From the NCBI GenBank assembly GCA_003024985.2, contig PXIH01S0009212.1: 11,353 nt of DNA; one strand, written 5' to 3'. The position numbers and the translations under genes were made by a program. Under the pieces are notes generated by a model that did no database searches, was not told where the DNA came from, and was given only the letters and a program-made list of their open reading frames with translations. The DNA is from Euperipatoides rowelli. Lineage: Eukaryota > Onychophora > Udeonychophora > Euonychophora > Peripatopsidae. Shown here one piece after another: positions 1-8,109 of the stretch (the first letter of the stretch is position 1; each line of letters begins with the position of its first letter).

Positions 1-255
1 GTCCGATATATTTGTTTTGTATAACAATATTATCCGCTATGCCTAATATTAATAATTCTACTCTAAAAATAATAATCATAAGGCATCTATCAAATATATA
101 TTAAAAAAAAAAAAATAGATTAGGACTAGGGACAACCTCGCTGGACTATAGTCTGTTGTTGTCCGATATATTTGTTTTGTATAACAATATTATCCGCTAT
201 GCCTAATATTAATAATTCTACTCTAAAAATAATAATCATAAGGCATCTATCAAAT
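1..255. repeat. Two identical 95-bp direct repeats, 160-bp period
   Basis: Bases 1-95 and 161-255 are identical, both opening with GTCCGATATATTTG and closing with GGCATCTATCAAAT. The 65-bp segment between them (96-160) carries an A13 run and a hairpin-capable stretch: GGACAAC at 130-136 pairs with GTTGTCC at 158-164, around the 10-bp palindrome GACTATAGTC at 143-152. The first copy begins at the window edge, so the array may continue to the left. Perfect identity in otherwise diverged DNA implies recent duplication, gene conversion or a satellite-like array. It could also be the repeated end of a mobile element. I do not recognise the family. Confidence 0.85.
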
Positions 256-727
256 TAATAATACTAATAAAAAGTTTGTTCTCCATCAGATTATTACACC
301 CTTTGATTATCATAGGATTGAAGTGGAATTGTTTATTAATGTAGTAGGAGTTAGGATTCAGGTTAAAATTAAATGTTTGGACCTTAGAAAATGATAAAAC
401 TATTAAACATTTCGGTCATGGGATGAAAATAAATGTTGCTTGGGAGACTAGGTGTTTATATTATTTAATAAGATTGGCATTTTTAAAATTCTTCTTTATG
501 TCTGTGTTATAATTGTTTAAGTGTCATTTTATAACCATAGTTTATTAAACTGTTTTTTTTTTAGAAAAAAAAAAAAAAATTCAGAATGTCTTTTAAATAG
601 AAGTGAAAACTAAATTTTCCTATTGTCATTTCTATTCTTTTTTAATTATTATTACTAATTTTTTAACCCACTTCCCCCACAATCAACTCATAAATTCAGC
701 TTTTAAACTTTTTCCACAATTCAGGTT
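256..727. other. AT-rich non-coding stretch
   Basis: This stretch has long A/T runs (for example T9 and A13 around 552-579) and no convincing coding frame, RNA gene or splice structure. A plus-strand open frame starting at 603 is low-complexity and rich in F, N, I and L, and I treat it as chance. Confidence 0.6.
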
Positions 728-1005
728 ATCAGTTTTTCTAAACTTGCCTGACATGTTTGACAATAATTCATTAGAGTTAACTATTGTAGTATTTAAAAGC
801 TGTAAAATTAATTTTGTGCATCTGCCAGCCGTATTAAACAATAATGATATAAAAAATTTAAGTTTTTACTTCCTTTTATCCTCAATGAGATTATGCATCA
901 TTATCAGCTTAAATCCTATTTTTTTTTAAAAAAAAAAAAATTCTTATGAAAAACATAAAAAAAAAAAAATTATGCTGTAATGTCAGGCAAGAGTATAAAA
1001 ACTAT
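728..1005. repeat. Imperfect inverted repeat (possible fold-back element)
   Basis: The left arm (728-754) and right arm (980-1005) are inverted copies. The core is a perfect 12-bp match, CTTGCCTGACAT at 743-754 against ATGTCAGGCAAG at 980-991. It extends outward with small gaps through the AGTTTTT block (731-737), whose counterpart is the AAAAACT block ending near 1003. Weaker similarity may continue further out. The roughly 225-bp interior is AT-rich and codes for nothing recognisable. This fits an old MITE or fold-back element, but no target-site duplication was found. Confidence 0.5.
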
Positions 1006-1176
1006 GGTTCAGATGTCTTTTTTAAAAAAATAGAATTAATTTAATTTTAAATTAATTTTTATTGCATTTTGAATCATTGCTGTAAATATTAGTAGCCTAA
1101 TTCAGAAATAAAATACAATGTAAACAGAAATATACCTTAATGTTCCGATATATATATATCTTTTCAGTTTTTAAAA

Positions 1177-1411
1177 TGATTACCCTAAATTATTATTTAC
1201 TCCAATCTTCTAGTCTTATTTTATATACATCTATAACATAATAATTATAATATAATATATGGAAGTAGTAGTCCCATTTTAACAGTAAGTCTCATAATTC
1301 TGAAACCATGTTCTTTCTATTGTCTAATATTTAGAGACATGACATTGATTATCTAAAATTATTGTTCTTTGCTCCAATCTTCTATTCTTGTTTTATATTC
1401 ATCACAGTGAT
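1177..1411. repeat. Diverged direct repeat, about 170-bp spacing
   Basis: The segment 1177-1231 is similar to 1347-1402. Both have TGATTA near the start, then an AAATTATT block, then a shared CTCCAATCTTCTA, then a TTTTATAT(A/T)CATC block. Substitutions and a small indel separate them, so the duplication is old. The family is not recognised. Confidence 0.55.
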
Positions 1412-1861
1412 TGTAATGCTCTTGTATACATATAGTTAACAGAGCACATGCTTGGAATTCATCTGGTACAGTGTTAGTTATTAATATGTCACCAGTTGCA
1501 TAAGTAATATATTAATGTTCACTTTGAGTTACTGTCAGAATCCTAGTCTCTAAGTTATTTATGTGATACTAAATAATAACAGTAATGCTCTGGGTCACCA
1601 GAAAATCAGAAATCTCCTAAGGGGCTGGTGCATTTTTTACTATAACATTTTAAACATTTTTCATGCCCGCCCCCATTTATGTTGGACCATCCTTGCTTCC
1701 TAAGGACTGTAGATGGACACATTTCCCAGGCGGATCCAAAGAGCCAGTTCATCCCTGTTTAGTTATAACATAACTAAGGGCAGTAGATGTTCTTATTTCA
1801 ACAATAAGTCCTTGTTTTGCACCATGTTCCTCTAACTGTCTAATATTCAGTCAGACTTGAG
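1268..1861. repeat. Second pair of diverged repeat copies
   Basis: Bases 1268-1341 resemble 1779-1861. Shared blocks in the same order are CA(G/A)TAAGTC, CCATGTTC, and TGTCTAATATT followed by AG. With the repeat at 1177-1411 this suggests that 1.2-1.86 kb consists of fragments of one old repetitive element. The second copy ends about 23 bp before the LINE 3' terminus at 1885, and the N at 1862 lies at that boundary. An 8-bp perfect stem with a 3-nt loop sits inside at 1759-1777. Confidence 0.4.
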
Positions 1862-1884
1862 NCACAAGAGACCCGATAAGTCCA

Positions 1885-1904
1885 TTTAGTTTAGTTTAGT
1901 TTAA
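1885..1904 (-). repeat. LINE 3' tail: pentanucleotide repeat
   Basis: Four units of TTTAG/TTTAA on the plus strand read as AAACT-type repeats at the 3' end of the minus-strand element. Several LINE groups end in a short tandem repeat rather than poly(A). Together with the end of coding similarity at 1946 this marks the 3' terminus. Confidence 0.6.
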
Positions 1905-1945
1905 CTTAGGTGGACAAACTCAAATTAGACTTATACACCAAAAAA

Positions 1946-2695
1946 TTATCTAAAATAATTAACACTAGAGAGGTAGTCATTTAATGAATTTTTAAACATA
2001 TTTAAATAAGAGGAAAACACCACAATACTGGGAAGACCATTCCAATATTTAACAGACCTATTTATAATAAACTTTTGTCTCATACGTAGCCTAGTATGCT
2101 CACATACTAAGCGTTTAGAGTGACCTCTAGTATTTAAAAAATTAGATAAACAAAATATATTTTCTCTTTCCCCAGAAATCAAACATTTATAAATATAAAT
2201 CAAATCACCCCTTAATATACGTTCTGAGGGGAGAATAACAGAAGAACGGAGCAATATCTTCAACCTATCAACATAAGGCAAATTATACAATTCATAAACT
2301 TTTTTAGAAACACGTCTGAGAAAATTATCTAACCTAGAAACGTCACCAGTATTCAAAATCGTATAAGCAGGTGAACAATAGTCGATAATCGGCTGCAAAA
2401 AATACCTATAAGAAATTGCAAAAGTATTTAAATCAAGTTTAAAAAACAAACTGGTAATAACACAAAATCTAAAGTAAAGCTTTTGCAGCAATTTATCTAC
2501 CTGGGTTGCAAAAGTCAATCTGGAATCTATAATCAGGCCGAGGTCACTATAAACATTAACACATTCAATAGGGTGCCCTCCAATCTGAAAGAATGGGGAG
2601 AAAGAAACCGTACCCATAATCATAAACTTAGTTTTTTCAATATTAATAATCAGTTTGTTTCTCTCCATCCAATCATATAATAACAATATTTCTTT
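1946..2695 (-). pseudogene. LINE reverse transcriptase, C-terminal region
   Basis: This is the region after the catalytic RT motifs. It is open from just after the TAG at 2696-2698 to the stop at 1946. Features typical of CR1/Jockey polyproteins are LLYDWMERNKL(I) with a following KT motif (the thumb-side W/NKL pattern), the DLGLIIDSRLTF segment, SERILRGDLIYIYK, and near the end SVKYWNGLP followed by FKNSL. It has no ATG in a plausible position (it opens with TTG codons), so it is a continuation of the RT frame, not a separate gene. A frameshift in the A6 run at 2733-2738 plus the TAG at 2696-2698 separate it from the upstream RT. About 245 residues remain intact. Confidence 0.85.
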
Positions 2696-2698
2696 CTA

Positions 2699-3748
2699 TA
2701 ATAACTCAACATCAGACTCAAAATCAAGATAGAAAAAAGACGAACATCATCCTCATAGCTCATCAGATTATGAATACCCAAACCCCCCAAATCAGCCATA
2801 TAAAGATTAAATAACAGGGGTGACAACACAGCTCCCTGAGGGAAACCACAAGATCTAAACTTGGTGGATGAATTTATATCACCAATTTTAGTCTGAAAAG
2901 GACGATTTGTAAGAAAATTAAACAACCAAGTCACCATAAAATTTGGAACTCTATAATATAATAACTTAGCAATCAACTTATCTATAGGTACAAAATCGAA
3001 TGCACTAGACAAGTCAAAATATACAACACAGATTTTATGCCCCATATCCCTCATCTTGGTTCATTTATTCATAGACGTCAACAAACATGACTCAGTAGAA
3101 TAACCAGCCCGGAAGCCATGTTGAGTACTATCCAAATTCTGTTCAATATAGGGTTTAAGAATTTTCAATACCACTCTCTCTACTACTTTACCCAATGAAT
3201 TAGAAATAGTAATAGGCCTATAATTTTTCATCTCAGACCTATTACCTTTCTTATGAACTGCTTTAACGATAGCCTCCCTCCATGTCCTAGAAACTGTTCC
3301 AGTTTTAAAGGAAAAATTAATAGTCAACAATTACCAGTCAGAAAAAAAATCAACAAATTTTTTAATCATAACATTAGGTATACCGTCCATACCAGTAACA
3401 TAAGAATTTTTTAGAGACTAAGCAATCTCAACAATAAGTTCACGGTTTACCTGAATTGGTGTCAAATCTGTATCAAGATTCAAACAATTATCAAAATTAA
3501 CTGCTGGGTATGAAGTTACATAATAATTCACAACCTCTTCAGCCATCTGACTAGAAGAAATAATAACATTGTTATCAATCTTCAAAAAAATCAATATTAC
3601 TAAAATCTTTATTCTTATCTTTCCATATTGTTTAAACAAAAAATTCGTATCATTTTTTATTTTACTTAGCTGAAAAGAAGAAAATTTTCTTTTATTTATA
3701 TGTGTAAGATTTGTAACCTCATTTCTTATTATCTTAAATTTCAAATAA
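2699..3748 (-). pseudogene. LINE reverse transcriptase catalytic domain, broken
   Basis: One reading frame holds nearly the whole RT core, interrupted by stops TAG 3418-3420, TAA 3331-3333 and TGA 3061-3063. In order it shows TGMDGIPNVMIKKF (around 3350-3395), WREAIVKAVHKKGN and YRPITISNS, QHGFRAGYSTE, motif A VYFDLSSAFD with its Asp at 3013-3015, motif B GFPQGAVLSPLLFNLY, and motif C as YEDD at 2746-2757. LINE RTs normally have YADD, and one base change (GCG to GAG) would explain the Glu. Near 3584-3643 the protein pattern switches frame and back again, which indicates two compensating indels in A-rich runs. The linker between endonuclease and RT contains the nested MITE. Confidence 0.88.
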
Positions 3749-4080
3749 TTAACCCTTTCCACTCCAATGGCGATTGAGAATCGCCATTTTTAATTTAGTA
3801 GTTGCACTCCAAAGTCGATGTTAAATCGCCATTTTCATTTCCTTATTTTTCATAATCAATAATTATTATTATATTCAAATATGCTTCAATTACTATTTTT
3901 TTTTAGCTTAAAAGACTCAAAATATACTTGTCTTTAATTATCCCAAGAGAGTTTTTAAAAAAATAAATTAAAAGAATACTAAATCTTAATTTAAAAAAAA
4001 AAAAAAAAATCGATTTTTCAAATTTCTTCTGGAGTCGTAGAAACCAAATTCTCTAAAATCAGTGGAGTGGAAAGGGTTAA
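3749..4080. mobile_element. piggyBac-like MITE nested in the LINE
   Basis: A 324-bp element (3753-4076) is bounded by perfect 14-bp terminal inverted repeats, CCCTTTCCACTCCA at 3753-3766 and its reverse complement at 4063-4076. It is flanked by TTAA on both sides (3749-3752 and 4077-4080). TTAA target duplication plus termini starting CCC is the signature of piggyBac-superfamily elements. The interior is AT-rich with no open frame, so it is non-autonomous and would have moved with a transposase made elsewhere. Removing it with one TTAA rejoins the LINE sequence between endonuclease and RT, which confirms insertion into an existing LINE copy. Confidence 0.88.
3760..3835. repeat. MITE subterminal direct repeats with a hairpin
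   Basis: Bases 3760-3790 and 3805-3835 are 31-bp copies starting CACTCCAA and ending AATCGCCATTTT, offset by 45 bp. The first contains a perfect 9-bp inverted repeat with a 3-nt loop (ATGGCGATT at 3767-3775, AATCGCCAT at 3779-3787). In the second the left arm has decayed. Such repeats appear at one end only and may be transposase binding sites, but that is inference. Confidence 0.7.
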
Positions 4081-4088
4081 CTAAAGAA

Positions 4089-5060
4089 CTATTTTTTTTG
4101 ATACTGTCTAAAACATTGTGCTTTTTCACAAATTTTACTTCTCAAATCCCTATTCATCCAACCCGGATACTGCTTAAGAGAATGACCAACATTTTTTTTT
4201 GGTATATAAATTGACATAAGAGATTTCACTTTATCCAATATAAAATTATAATATTTATCAATATTTAAATATAATTCTGGCAACTGTAAATCTATATTAC
4301 TTAAAGCACATGTAAAATCTCCAACATTAATTTTATCAAAATCAAAAATATGTTTTTCAAAATAAGTGGATATTTGATCTCCCATACCTAACTCACATTC
4401 CAGTACAATGTGATCACTAAGCAAAACAGGAGTTAAGTAATTCACATTGTACACAAAATCAATATCATTTACTACCACTAAGTCTAATATTGAGGATGAA
4501 TCACCCCTAAATCTTGTTGGAGATTTAACAATTTGGAAAAGCAAATGAGACTTTAAAAATTCAATTAAATTTATGGATGGTTGGCGAGAAGAGTTGGAGG
4601 TCATAAACTGCCAGTGAATATTTGGTAAATTCATGTACCCTATAAGAAAGAAATAATCAAATTCATTATTAGAAAAATAATCATAACCTAATATAAAAGA
4701 GGAAATTAATTTTAAAGTATATTCCAAAGAAAGGTCCGGGGGACGATAAAACAAACAAGAAAGAAAAGCTTTATCTTGGAATTCAAATGAAAACCACAAT
4801 ATCTCCAAATTATAATCCAAAATATTTATTAATTGAAAATTAAGTCTTTTTTGAATAATTATCATAAGGCCTCCATCCCTAATGCCAGAGCCCCAAACCT
4901 TACCCTCAATTTGGCATTGTTCAACATATAAGGAGCCAAATTGAGCCGTATCACAATACCATGTCTTCACTAAAGCAAAAAATAGTGTTTTTTTTGGTCA
5001 ATTATCAATCTTAACCTCATCTCTCTTATTTTGAAGTGAAGCAATATTTGTGTACAAAAA
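4089..5060 (-). pseudogene. LINE apurinic-type endonuclease domain, catalytically damaged
   Basis: This domain nicks the target DNA to prime reverse transcription. It starts with the YTNIASLQNKRDEV motif (about 5012-5054; family form NxxSLxNK). It continues through an in-frame TGA at 4998-5000 into an 'ETW'-type motif that here reads KTW (Lys codon 4965-4967). Then follow DGGLMIIIQK, FYRPPD, the 'GDFN' motif that here reads GYMNLPNIHW (Tyr codon 4635-4637), TRFRGDSSSILDLVV, and LSDHIVLE with the SDH triad retained (about 4410-4418). Both the metal-binding Glu and the GDxN Asp of the family are replaced, each explicable by one base change. The frame ends at a TAG inside the A8 run region (T8 at 4092-4099 on the plus strand). 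One base fewer there would read on into the RT linker. Confidence 0.87.
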
Positions 5061-5063
5061 GAA

Positions 5064-5661
5064 ATTACATTTTACTAATTGGTATTTATTTTTTAAAGTT
5101 TGTTCAATACCAATATCCTTAGGAGAATCATTTAAATTATTTTTATCACCCAGATTAACTGATTGACTAATCTTTTTACGTGAAACTATAACATTCTTAT
5201 GAATATAAACATTTTCACCATCTGCACGACATGATTTTAATTCCAAGTATAGTTTTTTTTTATCATTTTCACGCTGTTGTATATTTTTGTCAAGAGCAAA
5301 ATATAATTTAGTCGAAAATTGAGTAATACTTGACAGTAAAGGATATTTCTTATAAAATAATCATTTTTGATATACAGTTGATATAAGCATTGGCCAATTT
5401 TTTGTCTATCAGTCCCTATTCTAATGTATGAAACAATGCCTGAGTTTTTTTGCATGCTAAACATAACTAAAATCTTATCAAACAAATCATTTAAATCAGC
5501 ATCATTATCTACTCTGAACAATAGCAAATTATAGTCTCGTTTATACTCTCTCATCATATCAGAAAACTGATTAGGATTTATTGATCTATATGATAGTTGT
5601 TGCGAGCCAGAAAGCTTCACTAATTCATAACTAATATCATCAATAGAGTTTTGTAACTTTT
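5064..5661 (-). pseudogene. LINE ORF1-like module, broken
   Basis: Between the PHD module and the endonuclease lies sequence resembling the nucleic-acid-binding part of LINE ORF1 proteins. It has SIDDISYELVKLSGS, then REYKRDYNLLLFRV, an IVSYIRIGTDRQ block (family pattern 'V..RIG'), then after a frame change KNWPMLIS, KYPLLSS, FSTKLYFALDKNIQQREN and ELKSCRADGENVYI. The second half is in the same frame as the endonuclease with no stop between 5360 and 5001. The lesions are a probable indel in the T6 run 5398-5403 and a TGA at 5361-5363. The function would be RNA binding and particle formation. The assignment rests on weak, spaced motifs and on position. Confidence 0.6.
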
Positions 5662-6070
5662 TTATATCTGATGTATTATCAATTCCCTGTTCTGTGTCAT
5701 GCCAAATAACCTGTCCATTTTATCAAAACATTTAAAAATTTGTATATTACCCAGTTCAATTTTCTTAGATAATTCTGTAGTTAAAGTATTAGCTAGACTA
5801 GATAAAGATTTATCATTTTTCCAAGAAACATCAGGAGTATAACAATTGGGACAAAACCAAGGGGTTATATCATTTTGCATAAACTTATATTTATCAGGTG
5901 AAATATTTATACAACCTATATGAAACCACCCTCTACACCTGTCACAATTGAGCACCAAATCATTATCAGAAACATTAGAATCACAGATTGGACATAAATA
6001 TATTTTAGGTACAGTTTTTTTTTCTTCTAGACTGATTCTTAGAATTAGTTGGAGTAGCGGCAGTAGCCAT
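5662..6070 (-). pseudogene. LINE N-terminal PHD-finger module
   Basis: A complete C4HC3 zinc finger lies at about 5842-5994: CPIC, then CDRC, WFHIGC and PWFCPNC, with Trp two residues before the seventh ligand as in classical PHD fingers. PHD fingers are known in ORF1 proteins of CR1-like LINEs and may bind chromatin. The likely initiator is the ATG at 6068-6070, giving MATAATPTNSK followed by a basic RRKK run. It is out of frame with the finger by one base at the T9 run 6015-6023 (plus strand). The alternative frame above 5994 has no ATG start. Downstream, an A/N-rich linker follows, and the frame is lost somewhere in 5660-5720, before the ORF1-like module. The finger itself is intact. Confidence 0.8.
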
Positions 6071-6197
6071 ATTAACAAAATAAGCCAAACTAATCAAAAT
6101 TTAAGCAAAAGAGGAGTCAGGCGACTTACTGCACGATCGAAAAAATAAGAAAATAGAATAAATTTAAACACATATAATAATCAATAGGTAAACGTAC
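6071..6197 (-). other. Presumed LINE 5' leader
   Basis: This A/T-rich 127-bp segment lies between the predicted start codon of the PHD module (6068-6070) and the first 158-bp monomer. It has no long open frame. It would be the untranslated leader if the monomers belong to the element. Confidence 0.45.
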
Positions 6198-6701
6198 CTG
6201 GAAATATTTAAATAAACATAAATTAATTATCATCTAAACAAACATTTCAATCCTGCATAATGTAATGACAACCTCTATTGCTGTACAAGTGCAAATAAGC
6301 CTCCAGTATTTATAATAATCAGGAACGTGTCTTGACCAATGAAATCTTGGAAACTCTGGACAAAAAGAAAACAAGAAAAAAATATATATCAGCTCGGCAA
6401 ATTAATAATACTTGACCAGTCAAAAAAACCATTAAAACTTGAGCCGGAACAATTACCTGGAAATATTTAAATAAACATAAATTAATTAAAATTTAAACAA
6501 ACATTTCAATCCTGCATAACATAATGACAACCTCTATTGCTGTACAAGTGCAAATAAGCTTCCAGTGTTTATAATAATCAGAAAAGTGTCTTGACCAATG
6601 AAATCTCGGAAACTCTGGAAATATTTAAATAAACATGAATTAATTAACATCTAAACAAACATTTCAATTCTGCATAATGTAATGACAACCTCTATTGCTG
6701 T
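6198..6701 (-). repeat. 158-bp tandem monomers at the LINE 5' end
   Basis: Copies at 6198-6355, 6457-6614 and 6615-6701 share CTGGAAATATTTAAATAAAC, AACAAACATTTCAAT and GACAACCTCTATTGCTGT with a few substitutions. The last two are exactly head to tail. The first is separated from the second by about 100 bp of unrelated A-rich sequence (6356-6456). The outermost copy is cut off after 87 bp. Their place just upstream of the predicted LINE start, and the truncation of only the outer monomer, resemble the promoter-bearing 5' monomers of some LINEs such as mouse L1. A role as an internal promoter is inferred. They could instead be a pre-existing satellite at the target site. Confidence 0.75.
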
Positions 6702-8109
6702 CATAATTTAAAAATATTGACAATTTGGCAAAAATGTACCTATTTAGATAATTTCTTTTGGGGTGGTCATCAAAACATTTCAGGGCAGAGCTGATTTTTT
6801 ATAAGTTTTTAGCCTATACCCCCAAATTTAGGTGATAATGATGATAAACATAGGGATGGTTTGTGTATGTGAATATGCAAAATACTCTTATAGACATCTT
6901 CCTTGTTCTTCACAAAAATTTGAAGAATTTTCAAACTTAAATCCTGACATCTAATAACTAGTTATTATAACTCTTAATTGAATAAGAAATTAGGATACTT
7001 TAAGAGAAATGTTCTGAAATGATTTAATTGGTTTTGTTATCTGCAGAAGATGTGAATCTTTTTTTTTTATAGCTGGGATTTTTTTTTTTTGCTCTTTAAA
7101 AGCCAAAACAAAGTGCAGAGAAATGTAAGTAACTATAGAAACCAGTGATGTTTAATAAATATTAAATCTTATATGAAATGTAGTTAAATATGTAAATGAA
7201 TATGTTAAATATATAATATGAAAAAGTAAGATCATTTTAAAAAAAAAAAAATTTTCCCAAGAAAATACCGGTAGCTGTTTTAATAAATATTTTTAGCTTT
7301 TGGAACAAATCATTATCCTGAGCCATAAATTATAAATCTGTAAAGAAAAAATAAATTTATTAGCCAAAACTCTGAGAAATGCTGAACTAATTTTTAACTT
7401 GTGAATATATTTAATTAATTTTAAAATTAAATTAAACATGATTTTAATTAAATTTTGATCTTGGAAAAATCATTTTACACTGTTTTATTGAATATTGATC
7501 TACAAAAGATTATGGATGGGTGGGTTTGTCAGTAGTAATATCAAGGATAATAATTATCTCATTACATAAAAATGTCTGTATATGTTATTACAATACTAAA
7601 AGATTGGTAAGTTCATCATTATACAAAGTCACATTGGATTATAAATCATGTAGGTAATCTGATGCTTCAAAAAAATGTTTTTTTTTTTTAAGCTAAATTT
7701 GATAACTCCTAATTGTAAACTTTATAAGCTTTATAAAATCTTATGGTATTAAATTAATAATGATTTTTTTTCTTTGTGTAAAATAAAAATATGAAAAATT
7801 AAGTGAATTAATAAATGATTCTTGTGAAGATATAATAGATTGTGTTAATAGAATAAAGAAGTCTTGTGTGTCAAATGTAAAATAAACCCTTCAAAAAATC
7901 AGTTAATAAAGTATTCTGTAATCTTTCACTAAAAATGCTTGCTGCTAATGAATTCAAGTATGAGTATCAAGTACCCAGGTGTTCCTAATTTGTTACATTT
8001 TTTTGAGTATGCCTTCTTGACTACTCAGATAATTTGATTGAATATTGAGTTGCATATAACACATAGTGAGAGTAATTATTTATTTATTAATTTTAAAAGC
8101 TGCAAAAGA
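6702..8109. other. AT-rich non-coding stretch
   Basis: I see no gene, RNA gene or clear transposon end here. The stretch is dominated by A/T runs and short palindromes (for example TACCGGTA at 7267-7274 and TTAATTAAATTTT-type sequence around 7410-7455). All frames are stop-rich. The abrupt end of monomer similarity at 6701 marks its left border. Confidence 0.6.

Larger units (their letters stand above)
1885..6701 (-). mobile_element. Degenerate non-LTR retrotransposon (LINE), CR1/Jockey-like
   Basis: Read on the minus strand, the order is repeated 5' monomers, a PHD finger, an ORF1-like module, an AP-type endonuclease, a reverse transcriptase, an RT C-terminal region, and a short-repeat 3' tail. 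This is the layout of CR1/Jockey-group LINEs, which copy themselves by target-primed reverse transcription. The length without the nested MITE is about 4.5 kb, close to full size. Lesions include stops at 5361-5363, 4998-5000, 3418-3420, 3331-3333, 3061-3063 and 2696-2698, several frameshifts, and substitutions in the endonuclease and RT active sites. The copy cannot be active as written. The outer 5' limit is set by where the last monomer breaks off (6701). No clear target-site duplication was seen. The exact clade needs an RT tree. Confidence 0.85.

Noticed and set aside
603-929. Plus-strand open frame of 108 residues
   Set aside because: Low-complexity, dominated by F/L/N/I, no domain, overlaps one arm of an inverted repeat, ends in a homopolymer; likely chance.
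2483-2680. Plus-strand open frame
   Set aside because: It is the antisense shadow of the LINE RT C-terminal coding region.
3418-3762. Apparent separate protein starting inside the MITE terminus
   Set aside because: The start is a GTG contributed by the MITE inverted repeat; the sequence is the LINE linker leading into the RT, not an independent gene.
5948-6148. Plus-strand open frame
   Set aside because: Antisense shadow of the PHD-finger module.
6181-6205. CCAGGTACGT splice-donor-like sequence on the minus strand in the LINE leader
   Set aside because: Only one of the monomer copies carries it and no matching acceptor could be supported.
1885-6720. Target-site duplication flanking the LINE
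   Set aside because: Sequence just outside 1885 and 6701 was compared by eye and no convincing match was found.
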